DNA of 64,000 nt from Saturnia japonica. Its lineage: Eukaryota; Arthropoda; Insecta; Lepidoptera; Saturniidae. Position 1 is the first letter of the stretch. Each line of letters starts with the position of its first letter. The position numbers and the translations under genes are program-made. This document shows positions 35,799 through 46,319 of the stretch, one piece after another. The DNA lies in the NCBI GenBank assembly GCA_033032175.1, contig CM065328.1:12214690-12278689 (forward strand), written 5' to 3'. Below the pieces are notes generated by a model. It ran no database searches. It had not been told where the DNA came from and was given only the letters and a program-made list of their open reading frames with translations.

Positions 35799-36666
35799 TT
35801 TATAAAATGTAATAAAAAAAATATGATTGGTGGTACCAGAACGCGCCGTTCAACAAATAAAGAAAAAAAAAACAATCTTTTGACCATTATAAGATTAATA
35901 AGTATACCTATATATTCGATAAAGTCAACAAGAGATATCCTGAACGAATGTATGACGTACACAAATACAAAATTTCGTAAGAAATCAAGGAAGCAATCCG
36001 TCAGGATAAACTTCTGACCCTACGCGAAGAAATCACTGCGCGAAAGTTCGCGTGACCGGCCATCATGAAAACTCGCCGACCACTTTCTCACCGCCTCCTC
36101 TTACTCCGAGAGCTAGTAACGCAATCAGGGTTTGCGTGACCGACCCTCGTTTGAAATAGAGGAGTGCACAGTGCTCGCCGGAGATTCCTTCCGTCACGGG
36201 TTGTTAACTGCGCTGACCCGAGATTTTGTTTGTTACAGATTTTTATTTTCTACCTTGTAGGGGATAATGTATATGTCACCGGACGATTGTAGACTGTCTA
36301 TAAATTTGCTTGATACGCTAATATGTACTTAATAACTCCACTGTGGAAGGAAACCATAGGTTGAAACATATTCACCTATAGGTACAATATTTACAAATTA
36401 CCGTAATCGACAATTTTCGGATTTTAACGATTACGTAAGAAGTAATCGGCGTCATAATTATTTATTGACAAAACATATTATCCCCTTGAGCTTTGACAGA
36501 CAATTACGTATATAGATAGCATACTTATACGAGTTACAGGCGATACACTGTTTAATAATTTTCACAAGTAAGTACTTGACCACGCCAAACACAATATGAG
36601 TTCCCACGGGCATAAGTTGACTGCGAGCTTGTTAGTGTGAATTTAATATTTGCGTTTTGTTCGCAG

Positions 36667-36742
36667 GAGGCGTTTGGTGAAGGCGCATGGCCTTTGGAAT
36701 TTAGGGCGGCGGTCGCAAGACTCCTGTCCCAGCATGCACCAA
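36667..36742 (+). CDS. SCAPER: SCAPER homologue, internal exon (3' boundary uncertain)
   Basis: After a gttcgcag acceptor the frame, phase 0 with the previous exon, reads EAFGEGAWPLEFRAAVARLL and then SQHAPS. The EGAWPLEFR...LL pattern matches the SCAPER segment just before the hydrophobic C-terminal block. The exon must end one base into a codon to join the next exon. Two weak donors fit: A|gtgata (end 36742, preferred because it gives the shorter insertion relative to the family) or C|gtgaat (end 36775). Neither has G at +5. The frame stays open to a stop at 36828, so intron retention cannot be excluded. It lies after the ~14.5 kb intron. Confidence 0.55.
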
Positions 36743-37014
36743 GTGATAAGGAAGCGCCGAGAGCTACTGCTTTACGTGAATATCCTGTTCAGTTAGAAAT
36801 AACCCCCATAACGCAGTTAAAACAGTAGTTCGTTCAAGAAATTAATGACAAACGGCTATATGGAGCAAAAATATCAAAATCAACATGATCAATTTGCATA
36901 ATATTTAAATCGATGATACGAAAAATAAATTAAAATATCGTTTTTCAAAAGAGCATTCCTTTTTTTATCGGCTAAAAATTTAGCTTGCAATTTTAACAAT
37001 ATTTTTTCGGTCAG

Positions 37015-37115
37015 GTATGAGTCATCTCCGGCTGGACCAGTCCATATCCGAAGCCATGGTTTTGGATCTCATCGTGCTTGTTGGATTCGTGGTCGTGAAC
37101 AACCATCAGTTGCAG
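37015..37115 (+). CDS. SCAPER: SCAPER homologue, exon with conserved hydrophobic block
   Basis: A 101-bp exon between the acceptor ttttttcggtcag (ending 37014) and the donor CAG|gtgagt (37116). Two bases complete a split codon, then 33 codons read MSHLRLDQSISEAMVLDL and IVLVGFVVVNNHQLQ. The run of aliphatic residues ending VGF..VNN is one of the most recognisable parts of the SCAPER C-terminus (family knowledge, recalled and not searched). It ends in phase 0, matching the next exon. The intron upstream is only about 270 bp, in contrast to the neighbouring introns. Confidence 0.75.
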
Positions 37116-37423
37116 GTGAGTTTATCGGACGGTCTATTGTAACGTAGCCCATAGGTGCTGCTTAGGAGACCAAAATATAAAGGACTTGTAGTCTATTCCA
37201 TGTTAAATTTACAAATCCAAATAATATTTTAATGATAGGATTAGTAATGTACTGATGGGAAGTCAATTGCAACGGCTCGTGAGCCATCGCGTGTTGCAGA
37301 CCACACCTTTCGAAATTGAACCTTGCGATCGAAAAAGGTGTGGCGGTGATACTTCTGAAACCGAATTGTGGCTTCATTACGTATTCAGATATGAGTTATG
37401 TAGCCAGAATCATTTTACAAACT

Positions 37424-37680
37424 TGCCTTGTTAGTATGGGTCAAATCATGCAACTGAATTTTAAAGCCGTTATCCATAACCTTCTGAGCTGAAGTTTTGC
37501 TTACAGGTTTAGTTTTGATGACAGTGCATGGTTAGCTAAGTGACGTCATTGTAATTATTTTTTTATGTTATTAGTTATTTTTAATGCAAGGGTTTGCTGA
37601 TAGGAATATGATTTTTTAAACCCAGTTTTTATTTAATATTACAGTAATTTTAAAAGCAAATAAAAAAGATAGAGGAATTT
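37424..37680 (+). repeat. Interspersed repeat family W, uninterrupted
   Basis: ttgccttgttagtatgggtc ... gcatggttagctaagtgacg ... cagtttttatttaatattac. Shows the empty site for the SINE at 3186. Confidence 0.65.
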
Positions 37681-37814
37681 TAACTAGAAGTATCTTGCGC
37701 ATTATATAAGCTTTTAAAATTATTATAATATTGAATAGACATTGTTTTTAAAAAGTTTATGTATTAATTTTTTTTAAACTCTGCTTTTGACTATTGACAT
37801 CTTTAAATTATGTG

Positions 37815-38060
37815 CTCTAACGGCCGTTTTCAATAACATATTTATCCGTTGTTTCAGTTACTAAAGATTGACAAATATAATCTTTTGTCGTTACTTTTTT
37901 TTAATAACCTATCAATGGATAGTTTACCTATCTACATAATATATATCTATATCTTATTATAGCTTGGATAGATAAGAGGGAAGCCGATATCTGACTTGAG
38001 TGAAAGATAAATCTTATTACAAATATGTACTAATCGGGGATAGTAAACCCAGATATGTTA
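37815..38060. mobile_element. MITE, second copy of the ACGGCCGT family
   Basis: Left terminus ACGGCCGTTTTCAATAACAT; internal block gatagataagagggaagccg matches 54117-54326 in reverse. The other terminus is decayed. Lies in the SCAPER intron between exons 37115 and 40119. Confidence 0.58.
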
Positions 38061-38205
38061 TTGTCTTAATAATTCACTTAGGGTCTTAGGCTTTTGTGGA
38101 ATTTATTTATTATGTACACTCTACACCTCTTGATTTCTTAATGGATGATTACGGTGTGATATGTGTGTGATGATGGTCCCGGCTGATTGCTCTATGCGCT
38201 CGCCC

Positions 38206-38290
38206 CCATATCACGGTGAAGCTGTAAAAGCCGTCTAAGGCTCCAGGGCCTTTATGACTAACGGTATAGTCAGTTCTAAAAAACAAGTTT
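38206..38290 (+). mobile_element. Same short retroposon family
   Basis: cggtgaagctgtaaaagccg ... ctccagggcctttatgacta ... tatagtcagttctaaaaaac. Target duplication not clear. Confidence 0.6.
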
Positions 38291-39580
38291 GTGGACCACC
38301 ACATACTTTTTGGCTAATCAGTTCTGGTACAATTACTCTACACATCTGCAAAGTCCTATGTTTAGTGGGTTAAATTATTAAATTACGGCCCACAACCTAT
38401 TCGATACGTTTTTAAGGTTCATTGGCCGAAAGAGATCATGGGAAAAGGTAATTTACAAATTCCGGTGTTGTTATTAAGTAGTTAGTTAGTTGACCGTTTC
38501 GAGTTCCCATGCGGGTCCGTCGATAGCACCTGCTTTGAACACGTGTTTAGCTTGTAATCACCTAAGGAGCTATTAACGTCTTTGTCCATTCTTGAGGAAA
38601 AGTGTCAAGTGGAATGTCAAGACGACTTTTTACTTGTCGTATGAAAAACTTAATAATTTTTGGGATATCGAATATCTCAGATTCTATTTATTGTATTTTA
38701 CAGTTTTAAAGAAGAACATTTAAGGTCATTTCATAGTTTTCACTGATAGAAACCAGTAGGTACTATAGTTAAATAATTTAAAATCGGTGGACATTTATAG
38801 ACTGAATGAAGATTTTATATGTTTAAATAACTAAATGGGTAGTATTACATAAGCCAAAGATTATGTTAATTAAGTTGAATTACCTATAGGTAATATGTTA
38901 TTAAAAGAAAATTTTTTAGTCGATAAGTTACATAGATACACCTCTATCGACGGCAGTAACGATTTCTCTAAGAAAGCATTGCCTTTTTGTTGGACACTTT
39001 TTCGGATCTGCAAAACAAACATTATTAACCTGGCATGTAACGAGATTGATCAATGCATATCTACATAGTTACGGTCATGTAAGCTTTAAGAATAGGTGTT
39101 CATCCTTTTTTATTGTTATCAAAACTGCTGTGCTGCTTAAAAAAACATATACAGTTATAATCGATAAATGTTTATAGAATAGGACAAGAGTCTATGAGTC
39201 ACGGAGGTCAGGGGTGCAGCAGTACCGTCATCGAGCCTGTCAAACTAAATATTCTATTGTCTAAATAAGGCGATGTAATACATTTCTCACGGGCGCAGGT
39301 GTGTCGTGTCGTCGCATCGAGGCGCACTTGCTCAGGGATGTATGCTCGGTCCATTACTGTTCCATTTATACACTTAGCGTTGTCGTCGTGGGGAATGGCC
39401 GTTTGTGTGAATAATTTATGATGAATTTACTTGTTTTAATAATTAATTTTGTTTATTAGAACCTTGTTTGCAGATGCTACTCTGTAGTAGATTATTTGTA
39501 GATAGAGCTATTGTTTCATATTGAAGCGCACTGAAATCGTAAAATATTCTTACGTTTTTTGTAAAGAAAAATAAAACTAG
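38291..39580. other. Intron sequence, nothing recognised
   Basis: Within the SCAPER intron between 37115 and 40119; AT-rich with no clear repeat or exon. Confidence 0.45.
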
Positions 39581-39870
39581 GGCATGGTGGCAGAGTATAT
39601 ATTAATTCTCGCCTGGTATCTACTTACTACAGTCTAAAATGGCAATCTGTTGTCAAGAATATACCGAAGTGTTTCGGCTGCTGCATTTAAGAGTCAGTTC
39701 GTTTTCTAGGTTTGCGGTGTTATCATCTACTTTATCTTTTTTATAGGTTTTAGCGTTCAGCCACATTCTCACCTTACGAAAAGTGATTGTTCCAAGCTAA
39801 GCTTCACGCAAGATTTCACGCTAAGCCTAGCCGATGAACTGACTCTGAAGTGTAGCTACCGGGACATCAT
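39581..39870 (+). mobile_element. Two SINE-B pieces facing each other
   Basis: 39581-39690 is a + copy (ggcatggtggcagagtatat ... tgtttcggctgctgcattt). 39743-39870 is a minus copy (ttttagcgttcagccacatt ... tgaagtgtagctaccggg). Both decayed. Confidence 0.6.
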
Positions 39871-40037
39871 TATATTAACACGTCAAGCAAAAACTTTCTA
39901 CCCCTTTTTAAGCGTATTGCGTGCACGGAAGACAGATTTGGTATGGTTAAAGTTTATATGGAGAAGGAGTGCAGAAAGCTAAAATTTATCTATAATATCT
40001 GTTATGATATATTAAATTAAATAAATTAATACTGCGA
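39868..40037 (+). mobile_element. Helitron Hel-A fragment, 3' half lost
   Basis: The first ~165 bp of Hel-A, ending at ...taatactgcgaata. It lies about 80 bp upstream of the SCAPER exon at 40119, so its loss of sequence may have been shaped by the splice site nearby. Confidence 0.7.
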
Positions 40038-40118
40038 ATAGTTGGAACGTGGGTTCACTATCAGTTGAGCTGTACTGCCCTTTAAGTTCTTTAGTATTAA
40101 CGTATATAAATAATTTAG

Positions 40119-40280
40119 GAGACAATATGCGACGGCTGGAGCGTGATCCGAACTCTGTGCACATTGCCTGCGAACTGGCTGGTGTCCAAGAACCACTGTC
40201 ACGCGCTGCTGCCGACTTTAGTGGCTCTCTCAGAATGGCCCTCAGCCGCAGCTTCTATTTCATCGGAATTCAATATGGCT
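40119..40280 (+). CDS. SCAPER: SCAPER homologue, penultimate coding exon
   Basis: A 162-bp exon of exactly 54 codons, phase 0 at both ends, with acceptor tatataaataatttag and donor gtgagt at 40281. It reads ETICDGWSVIRTLCTLP, then ANWLVSKNHCHALLPTLVAL and SEWPSAAASISSEFNMA. The LCTLP...LLPTLVAL spacing matches the conserved LC.LP...LFP.L block near the end of SCAPER proteins. Joined to the previous exon it gives ...VNNHQLQETICDGW without a break. A different frame is open over the same stretch (40049-40288) but does not match the flanking exons. A truncated Helitron ends about 80 bp upstream (40037). Confidence 0.75.
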
Positions 40281-40954
40281 GTGAGTAAACATTCATTTGG
40301 ATATTAAATTATCTTTTCATTTTGTTTGTTATAATAACTACTCTGCATAGGATTTTAAGTACAGTCCAGGAATTACGATGAACGCTGAGGATTGATGTTC
40401 CATCGATTGTTGTCATACATATCATACTAAAAAAGGCAAAGCTTGCTAAGTAGGTATCCTCTTTCTAAAGCGTAAAATAAAGACTGGTTTTTCAATTTGT
40501 CATTAGAAAAGCTTTCTTTGACAGGCTTTTTAATAAATAATAGCTTGAGGTCAGAGAATATAGAATACAATAGATTATTTAATAATAATCTTCAAAGAAA
40601 GATAAACTTGTCTTCTAGATTAAAACTAGAAAACAAATATATATTATTGTCTAGACACTAGATAGGTCTCATTTTATATTATCTATTTATATTAAGTATA
40701 TTAGTTATGTGAACGGACAAAATTTTAATAATAAATTTTGTATGTATGTAAAAGTTACTTCATAAAGCTATTTCGCAACTTAGTAATTCGGCTTCGTTAA
40801 TGGTTAACGCGGTCGTCTCTCTCAGGGACGCAGCTGCATTACGATCTCATCATAAAACTATAGTAGAATAACTTGTGTAAACAAAATACTTTTACCGCGA
40901 ACAGCTTACATTTTAAATTAGCATTCGTATTGTAAAGTAAAAAATATGGTATTT

Positions 40955-41165
40955 TTGTATTTGTTGTTTTTCGATGATTGGGACAATATTTACGGTAAAA
41001 TCAAAAATACTTTATACGATTTAGACTGTAAGAAGGTACTCATGAATGTCAAAACACTACTACCGGTTCGGACAAACATCCCAGTCATCGAGAAGCACCA
41101 GCAAGAAACTCGATCGGGTTTACCATTATTTTTTTCAACTGTATCAATAATATTTATAGTTAATA
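40955..41165 (+). repeat. Lepidopteran LINE 3'-end repeat
   Basis: gtaagaaggtactcatgaat, gtcaaaacactactaccggt, catcgagaagcaccagcaag. Shared with 63370-63600. Lies about 100 bp upstream of the last SCAPER exon. Confidence 0.6.
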
Positions 41166-41261
41166 ATCATAATATTAATGATTTCGTGGATGTACAGAGA
41201 GGGAGTCACTTCACAAGAGCAATTCTTAATTTGTTTTTCATATACAAAATGTTTTATTTAG

Positions 41262-41363
41262 ATGCTAGAGGAATACATGAACAGCCCGGAAGCCCAGAAA
41301 GTTAACCTGGTGCGAGTAATTAAACAAGGCAGGGCCAAGAAGGGCGCCTCTGGTAAGAAGTGA
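41262..41363 (+). CDS. SCAPER: SCAPER homologue, last exon with stop codon
   Basis: The acceptor gttttatttag ends at 41261. The frame continues in phase 0: MLEEYMNSPEAQKVNLVRV, then IKQGRAKKGASGKK and TGA at 41361-41363. The basic, charged C-terminus fits the lysine-rich end of the family. Two donor-like sites overlap the end. One is G|gtaaga at 41353, one base into the Gly codon. The other is T|gtaagt at 41367, three bases after the stop. The first would give alternative C-termini by splicing to 43443 or 43903; the second would give a spliced 3'UTR. A LINE 3'-end fragment lies just upstream (about 40955-41165). Confidence 0.7.
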   Translation: MLEEYMNSPEAQKVNLVRVIKQGRAKKGASGKK

Positions 41364-43442
41364 ACTGTAAGTAGTGATTGTAATTTGAGACAGTTTATAT
41401 TGGGACTAAGAATTTTATATTTAAAAGGAAGGCCTTTATCGATGTTTAGAATTCGAAAGATGTTATTTTTTCCCCCTTACACAGTGTACTTTTTGATGTG
41501 AAACTTACAAACTTGCTATTTTTCTACGACTGTTAGTATAGAAAAAACCTTTTCTGGAAACCTTCGGTTTACGAGCTTTCGAGTAGTTTTTCACCAAATG
41601 TAACAAACGCATCTATGTTAAAGATATTAAAAACAATACATGTTTTGCACTCATATGTAATGGCCATTTTAAAATTTCGATATATGAAGTTACTGTATTA
41701 TCGCATACTGTCAAAGTATTATAATTCTTTAATTATTTAAAGTTGATTGTTGAATTATCCTATGACTGTATAACACAATAGATTTGCCTTTGAGGGAGTT
41801 TATTGTATGGTTTTAATTCGAGATTAGGTTGAGTTGTAAAACATAAAGTGGGGCTAGTATATAACCCTGTGAGACGCTTTTGAATTGTACACGAAAGTGA
41901 AGTATTTTTAAAATATTTTAACTGTTAAAACGTAGAAGCACTGTGATAATGTGTACGATTGGGATTAATACTAGAAATTGTTATTCTTTTCGATAAAATT
42001 AACATGAAACTTCTTTGGTTTACACTGTCAAAAGCGTCGGTCGATTCGAAATCGGCGACTCTCTCTATATCTTTCCAATTTAATTTACCTTTGTGATAAT
42101 ATTGGACTATTACTAAAACTGTGATTTTTATATATCTATTTTTTTATTTAAATGAAGACTTTAATAATATATTTTTCTTTTCTTTTTTGTTTTTGTTTTA
42201 ATTACCTGTGTACTATGTGTATTAGTCGTGTCAACTTTTGTCTGCGATGAGAAGAGCGGAGCTTGAGTGTTTTTAATTAAATTGTCATGAAGATTATCGC
42301 TATTTTTATAAGTGCATTGTAAACTGTGTAGTGTAGTGCATCGTGATTATTATTCTTTTAAAGTAATCGAACCTCGGAAATAAATATTAACCCAGAAAGT
42401 TGCTTTACAATGTTTAGCTCTAGGTTTCTCGCTTCAGTATAGCAGCTGGCTGTATCCAAATGGTTATATTACTGTATAAATATGTTTCCGAAGCAGCAGA
42501 CGTCATTAAGTTATTCTTAAACGTTTATTTATTAAAGTTTTATTACCTATATTTCCTTTATTGTTATAATTTTGCAAAATATATAAAACCGGTTTTTCTC
42601 TATTGCAATTATAATGTATTATTTTTTGGCAGTGCTTAGTTTAGTAACAGTGTGTATAAACTTGAAATAGGTAATTCAAAATTTATAATCAATTAATATC
42701 GCTCTGCGACTTCGTATGCTTTAATTACAATATCTGTATATATAAAAATAGATGTTTGTATGTGTATGTTTCCTAATGACTCCAAAATTGCTGGAGCGAT
42801 TTTGATGAAATTGTCAGACAAACATTAATTAACTTTAAGCCGGATCCTGTAAAATTTAGTGGCGATCGGATCCAAAAACTTTTTTTTTCTGAGCCACAGC
42901 AGCGCGTTGTCGGGTTTGTTAGTGAAACATAATAATAATTAAACATAGCCTATATCCGTCTTCCTAAACGTACCTTTCTAGAGTCGGACCAGTTGTTTGA
43001 GGGATTACCCTGCCGAGTAACAATATTGTAGATCACTGATAAGGGTGAAGATTAGACAAACTTGGAACAATAATAGACTCTTAACTACTTATTGAAAGGT
43101 ACTTGGAAGTAGATGATGTCACTAGCAAGCTAGACGAGCACTAAGCAATGATATAACCACGAAGGTTTCCCTTGCTAAAAGTTCAGATAAACTGCAGGGT
43201 TCCAAACGAAGTCGTCTCAACGTAATATTTGCATCAAATCTGATGTAACATTGAAAAAATATAACTTTTTGATGTAGTTTGCCTTTTTTAAACTTTGACG
43301 ACGTTATTTTCCTTCATTGTTCAGTTTTCAATCCCGAAACAACGTTCATTTGTGTTCGTATATAGATATTAAATGGAGTTTGATAGTTTTGATATAGCAT
43401 TTTCTGCTTGAGAATTAGTTCCGCTCTTCTCTCCTCTTTCAG
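41364..43442 (+). other. SCAPER 3' region (3'UTR or intron)
   Basis: Downstream of the SCAPER stop. Holds one AATAAA (42379) and, at 42740-42900, a fragment resembling Helitron-type interspersed repeats (gctggagcgattttgatgaa). No other coding signal. Confidence 0.4.
42379..42384 (+). promoter_or_regulatory. Candidate polyadenylation signal (AATAAA)
   Basis: AATAAA about 1 kb downstream of the SCAPER stop on the same strand. It could end an unspliced SCAPER 3'UTR. AATAAA is common in AT-rich DNA, so this is weak without transcript data. Confidence 0.25.
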
Positions 43443-43560
43443 GAGGCTCGTGTACTGCAACTGTGATTACGTTCTGTTGAGCATTTTCTGTATTAACGTA
43501 ACGCGTGTAACTTCGATGTGTATTTTTGTGTACTTGCAGAATAAATATGTTATTTGTGTA
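43443..43560 (+). other. Possible spliced 3'UTR exon with polyadenylation signal
   Basis: A strong polypyrimidine acceptor (cttctctcctctttcag, ending 43442) is followed about 100 bp later by AATAAA (43540-43545) and a T/G-rich stretch. Joined to the donor just after the SCAPER stop (41367) it would form a final 3'UTR exon. Joined to the donor at 41353 it would give a short alternative tail. Another AATAAA at 42379-42384 could end an unspliced 3'UTR. Confidence 0.35.
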
Positions 43561-43902
43561 ACAATAATGGTTTGTTTTATTTCAAAACTATTTTTTTAGT
43601 GAAAACTTCTTAAGCATCGTTATGATTTGAAAGTCGATGAAACGAAAAAGCGACAGTAAAGAGAGACAGACACATAAATTCATAAGATTTAACGTGGGAG
43701 AAAATGAGATAGGAAGCATTATACAGTGTTTCTTATATTCGTTTATACATAACGGGAGTTTGATTGGGTCTCAGCGTTGTACGTGTAATTAATACGTGTT
43801 TGTGCGCGCATGCGTAATACAAAGCTTGGGAAAAGGCATCACAACAACCGTGGTGTTTTGTATACATGTACGTATTATAACGTTTGTTGTACTTTTTTTC
43901 AG

Positions 43903-44009
43903 ATGATATTCCCATGGATATTTCAAATGTGCAAGGTGATGCCTTAATTGAAAACGATATTGTGAATAATAATTGTGTGTACTTGTATGTACATTTTTAT
44001 AAACTTTAA
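43903..44009 (+). CDS. Possible alternative terminal coding exon
   Basis: A very strong acceptor (gtactttttttcag, ending 43902) is followed by a frame open to TAA at 44007. After two bases it reads DIPMDISNVQGDALIENDIV, then NNNCVYLYVHFYKL. The phase fits the internal donor of the last SCAPER exon (41353), which would replace GKK-stop with an acidic tail starting DDIP. An ATTAAA hexamer lies at 44037-44042. It could instead belong to an unrelated transcript or be chance. The splice-site strength is seen; use of the exon is inference. Confidence 0.33.
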
Positions 44010-44138
44010 ATTAGTGTGTATTTGATCGTTTTCTGAATTAAAAAAAACATAGATGTGAAGGTTTCACTTCTACCACGTGTGAATTGCACACATGATTTTT
44101 TTTTTCGTATATGTACTGTACTGTTTTCTTTAAGTACC

Positions 44139-44190
44139 CTGGAGCCATTAGAGGCTTTGACAGCTTCACCGGGCTTGAGGATTTGAAATT
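44139..44190 (-). mobile_element. Same short retroposon family, reverse fragment
   Basis: ctggagccattagaggcttt then gacagcttcaccggg: reverse of the family head. No tail seen. Confidence 0.5.
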
Positions 44191-44997
44191 CTTGTCAGTC
44201 GTCACTTGAGATAATTGGAATTGCGCTTTCTGTAAGAGTCACATTCCTTGGGCGTCATTATGTGAGCGCAATATAAAATTAAGTACATACATTATTTAGT
44301 ATTTAAATAACTGCTATATTTCTTACTATCATATTCATACAGAATACTCAATTGTGAGATATAGTTCGTTGCAGAAAGACATTTTTATATTTTTAAGTTA
44401 TGTTGCCCATGTATAAGTTATTTATAAAAGTTGTTATTTCTGTATAGATATTTAATAATATCAGGGAAAAAGGGAATCCTTACTTCGTAAAACAAATTTT
44501 TTTGTTAGCAAGCAACTTACATTTATAGGGTTTGACTTATGAACAATGGTCTAAATTCGTTTTTTTCTTCTTTGCCGAAAGTGTAAGTTAGGTTCATACG
44601 TCCGAAACTGAAGAGGAATTATATTATAAATATTATAATACTTTACAACTTATCGGAGTTACGTCAAACTTTATTATTAATTTTCAGAAAATTCTATTGC
44701 CGCTCGGCGAAACAAGATTTGTTTTAAAAACTTGGACTCAAAGAAATCATTCGTAGCGTACGTGAAGTTGATAACACATCTTCCTATGACATAAGATTTT
44801 TAAAATTAAGTGTGAAATAGTACTTTTCAGCATGGAATGACAATCGATTCTCGCCTAGTGGTCATGCTTATTAGCCACATAAATGAAACAGTATAATGAT
44901 AATAACAGCATATTGGTTACACACAAACTCTGGGCTCGTTGCTGAAAAAGAATAAAACTCCTACGTTTTTCCAATAAATTTCCTTGCTACGTAAAAC

Positions 44998-45122
44998 ATG
45001 GAGATTTTCAAACATAACGTGAAGAGACATTTGAGCAAGCATAACAGCGACGACTGCCAATGGATTATGGATCCGACGGGGGTTACTGTTGCTTTTTTGA
45101 TTTGCACTCTTCTTAGCCTCAG
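44998..45122 (+). CDS. Possible first coding exon, perhaps a DHHC palmitoyltransferase
   Basis: An ATG in an excellent context (taaaacATGg) opens a frame reading MEIFKHNVKRHLSKHN, then SDDCQWIMDPTGVTVAFLIC and TLLSLR, up to a donor-like CAG|gtatgg at 45123. A hydrophilic start is followed by WIMDPTG and a membrane-like stretch of about 17 residues. This resembles the first transmembrane region of ZDHHC palmitoyltransferases (pattern DP.G before helix 1), but the similarity is short and I found no DHHC exon in the rest of the window. If the donor is not used, the frame runs on to a stop at 45228. It could be chance. Confidence 0.3.
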
Positions 45123-45594
45123 GTATGGCGCCGTCAATTCGTTGCATTTTCGCCCTATATTCGCGCAAATTGTCACAAACAGAATGCACTGGTATGTGGT
45201 CTTTCTGACTCAGTGTTCGGCTATTTAAATATGGTCCAGAATTATTTTCTAATTTTAGCCAATTTACTAATTAAGGGAGCAAATATGAGCTACAGAAAAA
45301 CGCAGAACAAAAACACATTCAACAAAACCGAAATTTACCGAAAACCGAATCCATTCCGTGGGTGGTATCTCTAGAGAAGTGTGTGTGCCGCCCTTTGATG
45401 AGACAAATTTACATCTCTCTCTTAAGTGCTGAGAGACTTATGGCTCTAACACAACGTAAAATGTGTTAAAAATATTCGATGATGTATCGCTGCTTCGTTT
45501 GTAGGGTCGGCAGAGAATACAATTTTATTATTTTATGGAGATATATAACAAAAACACTAGCGTTAAAATTCATTTAACATTGTTTATACTAAGC

Positions 45595-45870
45595 TAAAAC
45601 ATTTGACCAATGTCTCACCTGATGTTAAGTGGTGATGCGGACTAAAATGTTAACACTCAGTTGTCGGAACACACCTACCTGTAGGTACTTTGCGAATGAT
45701 TTTTAACCTGTGTGAGGAGGCTAGCCAGGCAGATATTAGAAAATTTCTTAGCAACATACTATGCTTTCGTCGCATTATTTTCCTTCGCAGAAAGCTCAGA
45801 CTAAATGTAGGTATTCGAACTCTGGTAGAACGAGGCTCTGTCCAAAGACGCTACCACTGAGTAACATCAA
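45595..45870 (-). mobile_element. SINE-B
   Basis: gtctcacctgatgttaagtg ... aacacacctacctgtaggta ... gaggctagccaggcagatat ... gacgctaccactgagtaac. Confidence 0.75.
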
Positions 45871-45939
45871 CTTCGTAGGAAGAAAATTAATATAATATCT
45901 GTAGTTATTATTGATATATCAACTATTAATAGAATATCA

Positions 45940-46220
45940 TTATATTAATATATAAGAAGAAAACTCCGGACACATTTTTAAGCATCTTGCGTGCACGGAA
46001 GACAGATTTGGTACGGTTAAAGTTTATATGGAGAAGGAGTGCAGAAAGCTAAAATTTATCTATCATATCTGTTACTAGTATGTATATTAAATTAATTAAT
46101 ACTGCGAATCTAACCCGACCAGTGCCATTGAACTTAGACCCCCCAAAACAAATGTCAAACAGAAAATAGTCTATGATCAAAAAGTCGCTGGTCGAATTTC
46201 GACTTTAGGACGATCGCTAG
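45940..46220 (+). mobile_element. Helitron Hel-A copy with internal deletion
   Basis: Begins near TATATTAATATATAAG and ends GGACGATCGCTAG|T (CTAG 46217-46220). The segment with the gtgacagcaagtgatg block present in other copies is missing after ccccccaaaacaaatgtc. Confidence 0.72.
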
Positions 46221-46319
46221 TATATTTAATTCTTCAAAATGTTAAGTATACTAACCAAAGAAGTACCTCAAAACTTGGTATTGAGTTGAAAAAGCATCAG
46301 GTCAGTGGAGTCAGGGAAC

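Larger units (their letters stand above)
34434..36660. other. Intron sequence with repeats
   Basis: Contains a family V piece (35178-35262) and two Helitron pieces (35342-35455, 35541-35798). The GC-richer stretch 36030-36230 is unexplained and has no long frame. Confidence 0.45.

Noticed and set aside
40049..40288. 79-codon frame over the SCAPER exon
   Set aside because: Wrong frame. Only the other frame joins the flanking exons in phase and shows the conserved LCTLP...LLPTL block.
40946..41305. 119-codon frame running into the last SCAPER exon
   Set aside because: Covers a LINE 3' end and reads the exon in the wrong frame.
44700..44755. Possible short terminal exon after ttaattttcag (KILLPLGETRFVLKTWTQRN...)
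   Set aside because: Only 22 codons to a stop with no partner exon in phase that I could identify; too weak to annotate.
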